Assembly: GCA_028622995.1 (NCBI GenBank)
Contig: JAJQJQ010000063.1
Coordinates: 620,001-684,000 of the forward strand
Length of the DNA stretch: 64,000 bases
Direction: 5' to 3'
Origin: Panagrolaimus kolymaensis
Lineage: Eukaryota; Nematoda; Chromadorea; Rhabditida; Panagrolaimidae
Made by a program: the position numbers and the translations under genes. The notes beneath the pieces are model-generated. The model was not told where the DNA came from. It ran no database searches and saw nothing but the letters and a program-made list of their open reading frames with translations. This document shows, in pieces, positions 34,665-46,289 of the stretch (position 1 is the first letter of the stretch; each line of letters begins with the position of its first letter).

Positions 34665-37146
34665 ATGGGAATAATAAAAAATTTAAAATGGCTCAAAATT
34701 TCTTATTTAAATGTATTTTTATTAATTATTTTGGGAGCTTATTTAATTAAAAGTTATTTCAATATTCAAAATTTTGAAATAAAAGCTGCGAAACGATTAA
34801 AACATTTATTTGTTATTGAAAATTATATTTATAAAAATTCTTCAATGTAAGTAAGTTTTTTGAAAAATGAAACATTTATATTTTTAAGAGTTTGCAATTT
34901 TTAACAAACAAGAAGTTAGTTTTTTTTTTTATTTTTTGTTTGCTGATTTCGTTTCTAAAAACTTTTAAGAATAATAGTTTTTGTAAATTTAAAAAACTTT
35001 AAAGAAATTTTTGGTATTGAGGGCATAAAAAAATGTCGGCTTTCAAGCGAAAAAAGAGCTGAGTTTCAAAACGAAAAAGACAATATTTCTAAAAAATGTT
35101 TGTTTTGAAGCAAAAAATTATTTCGTTTTCCGCACAATAAAAATATCAAAAAATTTTTATAAAAACTATTAATTTGATTTTTATTTCCAATATTTTTTTT
35201 AGATATGATGGCCATGATGCAATAATAACTTTATTTAATGGTGAAAGATTAAAATATAATAATCGACGATTATATTGTCAAAGACAATTATCTTCGGGAA
35301 GAAATGAAATAGTTATAGGAAATATATTAGAATTAGTTTATGGCCCCCGACAATGTATGTTAACCATGTTTCGATTATTTTGTCCTTTTTCAAATTCAAA
35401 TATGGGAGAAGAAACAATAAAATATGAAATAGGCACAAGAAATTTATTTCAAAATGAAATGGAATTTCAAGAAGTAAGTTTTTTGTTATGAGACTCCAAA
35501 CTTTGTTAAAATAAACCATTTTTGTTTTTTATATTTTCCCTTTGAGACAGAATTCTTTTTAGATATTTTTTCAATTTTTCCATCGAAATCAATAATCTAA
35601 AAATAAAATTACACCATTTTTTTCAGTTTAGTTTAACCAAACCAAATACTCAAAAACGTTCATTTGTTTCATGCATGTCAAGAATGATCGCATTCGATGA
35701 TTGGGCTTTATTATTAGTTGCGCTTGAAACCTTTCGATTTTATGGTGGCGACCTCGTTGTTGCTTATGTTGAATGTGCGCTTAAAAAAGTTGTGGATTTA
35801 ATGAAATTATATGAAATGGAAGGTTTAATTCAAATTAAACATGCTTATCGAGGAGCAGAAATTGTAAGTTTTTTGTTTTCTTTTCTTTTTGGATTTTTGT
35901 GTCAAAAAAATTATTCCAAGACTTATTTATTTATTTTGTAGCAAAATTCCAAAAAAAGGTATTCAAAATTGAAAAAAGTCTAATTTTAAAAGTATTTTGC
36001 CAAAAGACAAAAAATTTTGGTTCCTCCACGAAAATAAGAATTACAGCCTAAATTTTTGTTTTGAAATCAAGGCTTTATTATTTAATTTTCTTTTTCATTA
36101 ACTGAAAAAAGTTTTAGTTTTATTTAATTTTTTAGCCAAACATTCCCTATGACCCTGATAGTCAAACAGAATATGCCAATCAAATGACTAATTCCCATTT
36201 ATGTCTTTATGAATTTAAAGAATCCGCTGAATTTATAGCTTTCACAGATTGGGATGATATTTTAATAGGACCAAGATTTTTTGGTCAACGACACCCACCA
36301 CAAAATTATGGAACTTTTATCGAAGCTTTTCGACATTTATCTTCCACTCATCCATTTGCTGGAGCATTTTCAATTTCTCGGTTACCCACTTTCGTTCAAA
36401 ATGCATTTCGACCAACAAAACTTAATTCATTTTCCATTTTTAAAACTTTCAATCGCCTTGGATATTCTAATTTGAGTCTCGACCCTAAAATGATTGTTCG
36501 CCCTCAATTCGTGGCAGGAGTATGGATACATAAATTAAAAGTTTCTGAATGGTGGAGATATCATCAAATTTCTGTAAATGAATCCACAGCAGTTTTATTG
36601 CATCTTAAAAATTTGATATTGGATTTTAATGAAACTGAAACATTTCCCAATGATCCATTTTATCAAAATAATGGAAGTTATTTTGTTAATGGAAATTTAA
36701 TTCAAAAAAATATGGAAAATATGTTTGAAAAATATAATTTTAGTTTTGTAAGTTAATTAACTCTTAAAAATTATATTACTTAGAGTATTGTCAAGAAAGT
36801 TGAGTAAGCATGGGTGTTTTTAATTTTCCTTTCTTTTTTTTCGTTAAAAATTCATTAAAAAAATTTATCATTCTTTATTCCTTAATTTTTCCAGGATCCT
36901 TCAACTTATCCCCATTCAAAATTATTCCACAAACTCATTTTTCAATGTTACATTCGAATGGAAAAGAATGCACAAGAAGATTCAATAACCTTTTGTCCGA
37001 ATTATAAAGCATGCATTTATCCAGAACAAAATGTAAAAGTTGTTAAAGTTATTACAACTCATAAACCTCCAAAAAAAATTGCAAATTATATTTTTCATGA
37101 ACGTGATTATGTTAGATTTGGTGAAGATAATAAAGGATGTTTGTAA
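34665..37146 (+). CDS. GT92 (DUF23) family glycosyltransferase
   Basis: Five exons (34665-34846, 35203-35473, 35627-35863, 36136-36747, 36895-37146) give about 517 residues. A type II signal anchor (YLNVFLLIILGAYLI, about residues 14-28) places the enzyme in the Golgi. The catalytic part shows SFVSCMSRMIAFDDW, then VALETFRFYGGDLVVAYV, and FIAFTDWDDILI, where DWDD is the D-x-D-like metal and donor-binding motif of the DUF23/Glyco_transf_92 family expanded in nematodes. C. elegans GALT-1 of this family adds galactose to core fucose; this protein's own specificity is unknown. A possible AATAAA overlaps the stop codon at 37145-37150. Upstream lies the large gene-poor region. Confidence 0.9.
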
Positions 37147-37512
37147 TAAAATAGTTTTAATTAATAATAAAAACATTTGCTTGTTAAAATACATAAAAAA
37201 TTCTTTAATAAATCATGGAAGATTGGATCCATCAAAAAAAAATCAGCGCTATTTGTAATAAGTTGATTCTCAAAACGAAACTCAACGGCTGCTACAGTAA
37301 TTTTTTTAGGCAAAAAGCTTTGCTGCATTTTTTGTTGTTCATTCAAACATTTTTTTATTGCTTTCAAAAGCTTTTGTGAAAAAGCATCAATTTCATGCAA
37401 ATTTGCTGTTGCTGTTTTTCATTTTTTGTGAACCTTCACATTTTCAATATAAGCAAATGAAACGCACGTCATTCTTCTTCACGATTTCGCTCACCAAACA
37501 GCCGCCGCAAAA

Positions 37513-38368
37513 ATGATGAAAATGTTGCTGTTTAAATTTCTGATTGTCTTTTTATGCATCTTCTCAACTCACGATTTTGCTAATGGTATGTTTCTTTTTA
37601 TACGTTTCTTTGGTTAATAATAGCTATTGTTACTTTTTTTTAGCTATTGATGCATCAGCTTCGAGTACTGAAGAACCATCAACTCCAACAACACCGACGA
37701 CAGTATTGCCACCAATAACTTCAACTCCAGTAAAAACAACATCTCAAAAAGCTATCGTCACTACTCTCCCAAATTGTCCAGCAAAAATTCCTGGTATTAC
37801 TGATAATCTTGGTGCTACAATTGGATTATTTGTTCTTGCCGCTATTTTACTTGGTGTATTCTTTGGTTTGATCTATCTTCAACGACGTGGAGCTAAACGA
37901 ATGAAGTTACTTTTGGATAACAATCTTCTTGATAAACCCGATGATGATGAAAAACATGCTCGTGGTGGTGATGGTAAAAATCAACAACAAAAAGGTCAAG
38001 AAAAGAAAAAGAAAGATGATATGAAAAACAAAGATAAAAATGGCAAAGGAAAGGGCGGCGGCGTCAACAACAAATCAGATGATGGAAAAGATAAATCTCA
38101 TAAAGAACGTACATCCAAAACTGATGTTACTAAAGGTGCTGGTGGTGCAGCTGATAATATGCAAACGGGACATCATGAAGAAAAGGAAAAATCTGGTCCA
38201 ATGCAAACTGGTCAAGAAGGTACTGGATATGAACAAGCTAAAAGCTTCTTTGCTGATCCAATTAAGAAGAAGAAACCTAAGAAGACTGATGAAACTAAAT
38301 CAAAAACTCAACAAACTGTTGAAAAAGAACGTCATACTAAAACTGAACCATCACAAGATTACTATTGA
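37513..38368 (+). CDS. Single-pass membrane protein: Ser/Thr/Pro ectodomain, Lys-rich tail
   Basis: Two exons (37513-37585, 37644-38368) give 265 residues. A signal peptide (MMKMLLFKFLIVFLCIF) is followed by a short mucin-like ectodomain of Thr, Ser and Pro (for example PSTPTTPTTVLPP) with one Cys, a membrane span at about 90-112 (GLFVLAAILLGVFFGLIYL), and a long highly charged cytoplasmic tail of about 150 residues rich in Lys, Asp, Gly and Gln. No known domain is recognised. The layout suggests a heavily O-glycosylated surface protein with a disordered tail. Upstream frames around 37544 that start with YAS are not the real start; the ATG at 37513 gives a proper signal peptide. Confidence 0.85.
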
Positions 38369-39554
38369 TTTCATATTATCTAGCTCTGTATATGTATGTA
38401 TGTACTTTTCTTGTAATTCTCGTGTGTCTTGTATAGTTTTGATAAAAATTGATGACTTGTGAATGTGTATTGTATTTTTGAATCATTTATAACTTTTGCT
38501 TTATATTTTAACCAACTTGAAAGAAGTGATGGTTGGATTTTAGCAGACACGGATAATTTCTTTAGTTTTTAGTCTTATTTTTTGATGAGACATACCTTTC
38601 TTTATCATTCTCAAAATCTTATTTTAGTCCAAGGAAATCCACCACTGCGTCTTTCTAAAGATACTGTAAGTAAAATATCATCACTAGAATGAGATGCATT
38701 ACTTGATTTTTCTTTACAACATTCATTTACGAACGTGAATTCACATGCTACTTACTTATGTTTCTCTAAATATAATCGCAGGATAAAGGCTTATTTGTGT
38801 TTCAAACTTCTTTTTAAAACCTGTTGGTTGGTTAACCAACTGAAAATGATATAAGTAATGCCACAAAAAAATCCGAGAAAACATCAAAAATATTTGGTTG
38901 AAACAGTATGCTTGTACGATATGGGCACATACATGGCTTCTTTGTTTATGTATTTAGTTTTCTCTCCCTTTTCTCCGAATTAATCAATTTTTGCTTTTTA
39001 TTTTTCAATCATCATCCCATTTTTTGCATCCTCATCTCTCCAACCAATAACCGCAATAATGATTTTTATGTTTCACGTGTTCCAACCACGAAATATTATA
39101 TCTTTCCCGCAGAATTTGAAAAGAAAAACAGCGAACAAACACAAACAAAATTTTTTTTGTTTCTCTTCCTTTTCTACGCTGCTTTCTTTTTTTTGGTTTG
39201 ATTTGATTTTGCGATGGTCATAATTTTCTTTTTATTTATCACCAATCAACCAAAATTTATTTGATTTGAGCATCCATTCTAAACCTTGCGATTTTAATGC
39301 TATCTATATTTATTCATCGTAGTTTACTGCTAGCTTTTATTTAGTCGCGTTTGAACGGCTTTTTTCTTATTTGAGGCAAACTTCAGCGTGGATATTTATC
39401 TTCCGTTTTTCTGTATTTATCGTTTTGGTAAATCATTTTTCAAACCGTGAAAACTTGTTACTTATCGCTGTTTTACATATTCGTGATTAACTTTCTAACT
39501 TGTTTATGTGATTCATTTCTTCAACTTATTACGTCTTCTTTGTTTTCAGGTATC
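38369..39554. other. Intergenic; one possible 38-base internal exon
   Basis: No coding gene seen. The segment 38628-38665 is bounded by TTATTTTAG and GTAAGTAAA and could be a short untranslated exon of the phosphoacetylglucosamine mutase gene, whose first coding exon is itself preceded by TTTTCAG at 39549. The rest is A/T-rich. Confidence 0.4.
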
Positions 39555-41573
39555 ATGGTGACTTACAAATATGGGACTGCCGGATTTCGCTGTAAAGCAA
39601 CATTGTTACCTGAAGCGGTTCAACGTCTTGGTTCTGCAATGGCTATGATCGTGAATATGTATTCTCCAGAAGCTTATGGTGTCATGTTTACTGCATCTCA
39701 CAATCCTCCAGCTGATAATGGTGTGAAAATCGTTTATCGAAATGGCATATCTCTTCCGAAGCAACACATTGAATTCCTCGAACACTTTGTCAACTTACCT
39801 GAAGAAAAATGTGAACAAATTGTATCATCTCCTGGACTACTAGAATCAATTTTGATCAATGAAAGTGAAAAAGTTTCTGATAATGTGGATTTTCAAGTGT
39901 TGAAGGAACTTTTGGATGCTTCTGTAACCGCTGGATATGAAGTTATGTCACCACCTAAGAAAGAAGATGCTCATCGAAGAAATATTGTTATTCTTGCTCG
40001 TGATACTCGTGAAACTGGAGAAGCTCTTGAACGGCTCTTTGAAGAAGGTTTTCGTCGTGTTTCAAAGGATATCGAGATTCTCAATGCTGGTTAATTTTAT
40101 GACTTTCTTTTGCTTGTGTTAATCGTTTGGTTTTTTAGGTTTTATGCCAACTGCAACTCATCATTATTACGTTGCAAATTACTTTGAATATGATAATCCG
40201 TTGGCTGAACTCTTGAATCATGGATTTGATAGTGTTTGTTTTTTCATTGTTTATTTGCTAACTAAAGCTTTATTTCCTTTTTAGGATGTTAAATCAACAG
40301 TTCATGTCGATTGCACTAATGGTGTTGGAGCTTTATGGGTTGATAAGTATTTCAATGGATGCAAGAACATCAAGGTACAACTTTACAATGCTGATTACAA
40401 GAATACAAAACTTCTCAATTGCAGGGTTTGAACATTTCGGCTAAACATTTCTGCTTATTTATCATCGTTTTTTAGTCTGGTGCTGATTATGTTCAATCTC
40501 TTCGTGCTGTACCTGATGGAATTTTATATGATACTCTTCAACCGTTTACTCGTGTATATCATCTTGATGGAGATTGTGATCGTATGGTTATTTCATTCTT
40601 CGATGAAAACGATGGATTCCATATTTTTGATGGTGATCATCTTCTTCTGCTGTTCATTGCTTTCATTCAAAAAGTAAACCTTTTGCCATTTTTTGTTTCC
40701 ACTTTTTAACACTTTTGTTTTCAGGCCATGCCAAACAACACTGAATTCTCCATTGGCGCTGTACATACAAGTTATGCAAATAGTGAATTAACAAATGCTC
40801 TTCGTAAGATTTCGACAACTTATCCATACGTCTGTGGTGTTAAAACTGGCACTGGTGTTGCTAAACTTATCAAAGGTTCAGAACTTGCTGATATCGCTGT
40901 TTATTTTGAACCTAATGGTCATGGTTCCATGCTTCTTCGCCATGATGTTAAAGATACCGTAATGAAGTAAGTTTTTTAGTTTGAAGTATGGTTGTTTATG
41001 TTTTGGTTTTTTAGGACTTCTCTTGCTCCATTGTTTCATCTTACAAACTCTGCCATTGGTGATGGCATTGCAAATATCAGAGCTGTTGAATTCATGCTTG
41101 ATAAACTTGGATGGTCAACAAGCGATTGGCTTGAAAATACGTTTAGAAGATGTCCAACTAAGCTTGCAAAGTTTCCAGTAAGCTGTTTAGATTTTTTCTT
41201 TGTTCATAAACTAATTTTCCTTCCTTTTCAGGTTTCAAATCCTCTCAATTATGCAAGCAAACCATCAAATGAAGAAGTATTGAAACATCCCAAATATTTG
41301 CAAACTTTTCTTGAAGATACACTGAAGAATTTTTCTCAAATGTTTGGTGATTGTCATGGCTTTTTACGGTATGCTTTTGTTCTGCGTCATCTTTTTCCAT
41401 GTGTTAATGCTTTGCTTGTTTTTAGACCATCTGGAACTGAAAACTACATGCGTCTCAAAGTTGATATGGAGATGGACAACCCAAAGGCTCTTGATCTTCT
41501 TACAAATACAATTCAAGCTGGTATCGAACTTCATGAACGCACTTTGAAAGAATTCTCTCATCAAAGTCAATAA
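39555..41573 (+). CDS. PGM3: Phosphoacetylglucosamine mutase (AGM1/PGM3)
   Basis: Interconverts GlcNAc-6-phosphate and GlcNAc-1-phosphate in the cytosol, a step to UDP-GlcNAc for chitin, N-glycans and GPI anchors. Eight exons (39555-40089, 40139-40233, 40285-40425, 40476-40673, 40725-40966, 41015-41177, 41232-41368, 41426-41573) give about 552 residues, close to the usual 540. The signatures are in order: phospho-serine loop FTASHNPPADNGVK (Ser48), metal loop DGDCDR (288-293, with Cys where many enzymes have Ala), sugar-binding segment EPNGHGS, and phosphate-binding RPSGTEN (504-510). TTTTCAG lies 5 bases before the ATG, so the first coding exon follows a cis or trans splice. The donor of intron 2 is GTTTGT, weaker than its neighbours; it is the one that keeps phase. 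AATAAA at 41683. Confidence 0.95.
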
Positions 41574-42265
41574 TCCTGTCTTTCTTCTTGTTGCTTATTT
41601 TCTGCTGTATTTACTGGTTATAATGATTCCTGTGATAACTTACTATTGTAATATGTATTTGTGCTTTAACTTTTTTCTTTGTAATAAATTGTTACTTTTT
41701 AAATAAATATCTTATTGTCATCATTAAACTTTTGTTTCTTCCAATCAATGTTCTCAAACTCCACTCCCAAACTCACTCTCTTATTGGAGTGAGAGTGAAT
41801 GCAAAAAACTTTATTTAAAGCATCTCGTAATTTGGTTTTTTGCCTCAATTGCTCCAAAAATGCTATTTATTAGTTTCAACGCTGTTTTTACCTTATTTTT
41901 TGGGAATTTTTCCTTTAAAAAATACGAAAAATTTGGAAGTTGGGTGTGAGTGAATGAAAAAAATGAAAGAGTGAGTGAGAGTTAAAGTGAATGGCAAAGG
42001 AAAGAATGAATGGGAGTGTGAGCGACAAAAGTGGGAATTTGAAAACACTGCTTCCAATACCGATATTATAACAAAATATTTATGTATAAGAAAAAAACAA
42101 CAAACAAAACAACAACAAACTCAAAATAAGCTCCAAAAATTGTACAAACAACAAAACAATTACAATATTACAACAAACAAAAAAGACAAGAACATTGTAG
42201 CTTGCTTCGATGTCTCAAATATATACATAAACTTGATAAAGTACAGTATCTGGCTCCAAGAGTCC
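41574..42265. other. Intergenic between convergent genes
   Basis: Contains the 3' trailer of the mutase gene and a TCACTCTC...GAGAGTGA hairpin near 41770-41797, followed by GAGTGA-rich sequence near 41948-42010. No exon is supported. Confidence 0.5.
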
Positions 42266-43412
42266 TTATTGAAAGTATTCTTTGGGAATCTTTTCATATG
42301 TAAAATCCATTTTTGCTCCAGGAAGAAACTTTTGCTGTAAAGGTAGTAAAATTAGAATAAGATCAAATGCAAAAGAATGAAAGACTTACATGGACAAATT
42401 CTTGAACAGCAGCAGTGTTGACGCTGTGAGGCAAATTGCACAAAATGAAATGATGGATATTTGCAGGACGATGCCAATTCATGAGTAAAACACCAGGATC
42501 GTCAGAACACTTGATATGCATCATGTCGAGTCTGAAAACGTAGAAGGTTAGTAGTGATGAAAGTATGAAATAAAGAGAATGAGCAAAGATGTGAAAGCTT
42601 GTACAAGCTAATCATGCCACAAAGAGAATAACCTCCACACATATAAGTTTAGTAAGGTATTAACAATGTGAAATCCCCCATAGCATCATGACAAACAAAA
42701 ACTATGGCTAAAAGTTAACGTGATGGTTGATCGGCGTTTTTAAAGCTAACATTATCTATCCCATTATGAAAGAAACCCAATCCCAAGTATGATACTAATA
42801 TTAGCGATAAAAGAGGAAACTCACGAAAGAAACAGCCATCAACACTTCAACAGTAGGTTGGCTGGGTTTCTTCCTAAACCAATAAGATCAGTACGTAAAT
42901 ACATAACACAAAAACCCTCAAAAAACTTACTCAATTTCAGTAGCATTGGTCAAAAGTTGCAAGATTTGAGCGAAATCAATAGGTTCGTTGGAACAAATAT
43001 CATACAAGCGAAATGAATCAATTCGAGGTAAACCTTTGAGAAAAGTCATAAGATTTTCACAAAATCCACGAGCAGATACACGAAAACGACATTCAGGTAA
43101 ACGTGGAATAATCTTCAGTACATTGAGAAGAAGCTCATGATCACCTTGATATGTAAGAGAAATCTCATTTGTAACAAGAAGATTCTTTAAAGCTTTTGAA
43201 TTTTCAGCTGTAATGCTCATAACATGATTGATTTTATCAGTTTTAGCCATAATTGAATAAATTCTTGTCCAAAGGCGTATACTTGAAACAGGTGTAAAAT
43301 GATGCATCACAGGTTGTGGATGAAATGGCTGCAGTAGAGGAAGATGATTCAACGGTGTCGGCATCATTGTCGTCGGCGATTGAATGAATGCCGGAAGAGG
43401 CGAATATCCCAT
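42266..43412 (-). CDS. Unrecognised protein, three exons (orphan)
   Basis: Exons 43412-42931, 42531-42390 and 42334-42266 join in phase to about 230 residues. I do not recognise the family. The N-terminus is Pro/His-rich (for example HLPLLQPFHPQPVMHHF). The remainder alternates hydrophobic and charged segments with patterns such as KALKNLLVTNEISLTY, FRVSARGFCENLMTFL and SFRLYDIC, recalling repeat folds that follow F-boxes in nematode proteins, but no F-box is visible. The start is the ATG at 43412, about 28 bases after an acceptor (TTTTTTAG, near 43442). It lies upstream of, and on the same strand as, the aldo-keto reductase gene's 3' end, about 490 bases away. Confidence 0.75.
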
Positions 43413-43899
43413 ATTGAAGAAACAATGTAGATCCAAGATACTGCTAAAAAACAAGAACAATGAAGATAAAGGTACGTACATACATAAAAAAGATACACGC
43501 AAAAAACAGCGACTAAAAAGCATGAAAGTTGCTTTTCTTTCTTTTTCTTCCTTCATCGATGCTGCCTTTTTTACAGTAAATTCATGGGTTTCTTTTCGCG
43601 TAAAGAGTTCCAATATTTTTGAAAATGCTTATTTTTCTTTGAAATTTTTTTCAATGTTCAAGCTTCAAAGAATTTTTATGAGTTTTTCAAAGGTTTTGCA
43701 AGCTAAAACAGCAGCTATCTTGTTTAGTATTTTTGGGAAGCTTTTTACTGCTTATGTAAGTATGGTGCTATTAGACATGTTTACAAAAAGCTTTTTTATT
43801 CACACGTTTTTTCATTATTTTTTATTAGTACGATTTATTTCGAAGCATTTTTATATTTTTGCATATTCGTCGTCGTTTGGTCTTCTTTTTTTTCTTCAG

Positions 43900-45064
43900 C
43901 TATATAGTTTTTTGTTTTTCTTCTTCAATGACATCATTAAAAGGAAATTCGGAATGTTTAATTAAAAATTTAATAGGAAATAATCGAAAGTTTGGTCCCA
44001 TATTTTCCATTGATTTCATATTGTCGCGATTGAGTTCAAAATCAAATATGTTAACATTTTCGATTATTCTATTTGGGTTTATGGATTTTGGGATTACTGC
44101 TATTCCGCGTTGAATGAGTTGGCGAAGAAGGATTTGAGAAGAAGTTTTCTTATGTTTTTTAGCAATTTGTAATATTTTTGGATGATTAAAAAAATCCACT
44201 TCCACTGCATCTGGAAAATATGCTTTCCTATTTGGTGAACCTAACGAAGCATAGGAAGTGAGAGTGATATTTTTAGTTTTGCAATATTCATAGAGTTTAT
44301 TTTGGGGTAAAAGAATATGACATTCCACTTGATTATTATGAGGAATGATTTCACAATTATTACAAATTCTTTCAATTTGTTTTTCATTGAAATTTGAAAC
44401 TCCAATGGATCGAACTTTTCCAGTTTTATATAATTTTTCCATTGCTTTCCAAGTTTCAAGAAGGTCGACTTTATCTTCAACAACGAGGCCTTCATCGTTA
44501 ATGAAAAATTCTTCTTTACTCGGGTGCTTCTAAAAAAACAATTTTCTTAGTTTTGGGTTTACTTTTTTTTTGGGAGCAACAAACACTTACAACGCAAGCA
44601 CATGGAGAATGAATGAGATAAAGATCGATGTAATCCATTTGCAACGTTTTTAGCTGATTTTCAAAACTTTTTTCCACATCTTTTTCTCGATGATAAAATG
44701 GTGGAAGTTTAGTGGTAATAAAGATTTCATTTCTCTTTAATTTGCCAGAATCAAAAAATTCTTCTTTTAATATTTTTCCTATCATTTTTTCATTATTGTA
44801 AAAATGGGCTGTGTCTATTAAGCGATAACCATTATTTATAGCTGTGGTTAAAGCGATTCGGATTTGATTTTCATTTTCTGCCTAAAAATGCAAGGGAATA
44901 ATGGCACTAAAAAAATTGTTTTCGAAGTGTTTCCTTTTTTTTAGCCCCGATTTACCAATGAAATAAGTTAAGTAACTAACCTGCCATGTTCCAAACCCAA
45001 ATAATGGAAGTTCGACGCCATTATGCATTTTAATTGTTGGAATTATTATTTTGGGATTCGCCAT
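43900..45064 (-). CDS. Aldo-keto reductase (AKR family)
   Basis: NADPH-dependent cytosolic reductase of aldehydes and ketones. Three phase-0 exons (45064-44981, 44881-44591, 44529-43900) give about 334 residues, the usual AKR length. The AKR signature GYRLIDTAHFYNNE carries the catalytic Asp51 and Tyr56. Lys86 (ITTKL) and His119 (YLIHSP) complete the tetrad. KVRSIGVSNFNEKQIE and NQVECHILLPQ follow, and IAVIPKSINPNRIIEN is the cofactor phosphate-binding motif. The C-terminal loop, which sets substrate choice, is somewhat extended (ends EEEKQKTI). The substrate cannot be read from the sequence. Confidence 0.95.
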
Positions 45065-46289
45065 TTTTTTAAAAGAATTTTTATAAACTTTTTTGATTTT
45101 AAAAACGTAAAAAAGCGTTTTTCAAGACCAAAAAAATCAAAAGAATCAAAACAAAATAAAAGTTTTTGTTTGTTGGTTGAACTTTCATTTTTTCATTCAC
45201 ACTTTTTATACTAATTACTTACTCGAGTTTTTGTACATATTTTGTTTGGAATTCGATCAAGTTGGTCTATTTTTGTATTTTGTTTGTTATGGTCACATAA
45301 TTGTTACATTTTTTTAAAATTAAAATTGAGTGTTGTTCGTTGCTTGGATTCAACTTCGTTGTTTGTGGTTTGAGCCTTTTTTTTTGATGAGTAAACAAAA
45401 TTACACTTTTAAAAAATCAACAAATTTAAAATTGTCTTTAGTTTTATTTTTTTATCGATAGATAGTAAATTTTTAATTTTTTGATTTCTGCTTGTCCATG
45501 GACTATGAATTTACAAACGTAGCTGGTTGCAGGAGATATTTGGTGGCGTGTAGTAAAAAATCTTCCTCCTCCACGAATCTCAATATTTTACAATTTTTGA
45601 AAGCTTCAAAAAACTTTAATAATTTTGTAGAGTTTTTTTAAGTTTTGAATACTTTAATTTTTGGGCTATTTCTTTTCCAAATATAAAACTAACTTACACG
45701 AATTTTTTTAGTCCCTTCTTAATTTTCTAAGAAACTTGTCCCATCAAAAAAAAAAAATGATTGATTAAGTTTTTGATTATTTTCAAATTTTCACTTTTGT
45801 CGTCCTTGAATTTGAAACTTTTTTTTTTACCAGAAGATCACGAATTTGTTACATTTTTTTTTCTGTCTCTTTCGTTTCTTTTTTTGCGCATTAAAATTTT
45901 TTTGTGTTTGATCAACGTCATTTTTTTGAGGCCAGCCAGCAGCAATAATAATCAATATAAAATTAAATAATTATGTAATCGTCTCCCAAAAAACTTTGAA
46001 GAACCTGCTTAAAGAAAAACTTTTTGACTTTCATTTGGCCTTCAAAAACAAAAAACAAGATGGATTAATGTAATTAAAAAAAAAATGGAAAGCTATCGTC
46101 GTTGTTGGAAAGCGAAAGACAAAATTTTTTTAAAGGAGAAACGTCTAACATCTTTTTTTTCCTTGTCGCTCATTCATTCAGAAAAAGAAAAAAAAGAAAA
46201 GATTATTGCGTAAGAAAATCAAAATCAGTATAATAAAAAAAAGTGTGAGAGTATTAAAAGAAAGTGAATTTTTTTAATAAGAAAAAAGA
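45065..46289. other. Intergenic between divergent genes; no gene seen
   Basis: About 1.2 kb of A/T-rich DNA between the aldo-keto reductase (minus) and the ADAMTS gene (plus), likely holding both promoters. No coding or RNA gene could be supported. Confidence 0.55.

Noticed and set aside
43384..43965. 193-residue plus-strand frame opposite the orphan and aldo-keto reductase genes
   Set aside because: Antisense shadow; both minus-strand genes have clear splice structure and one a known family.
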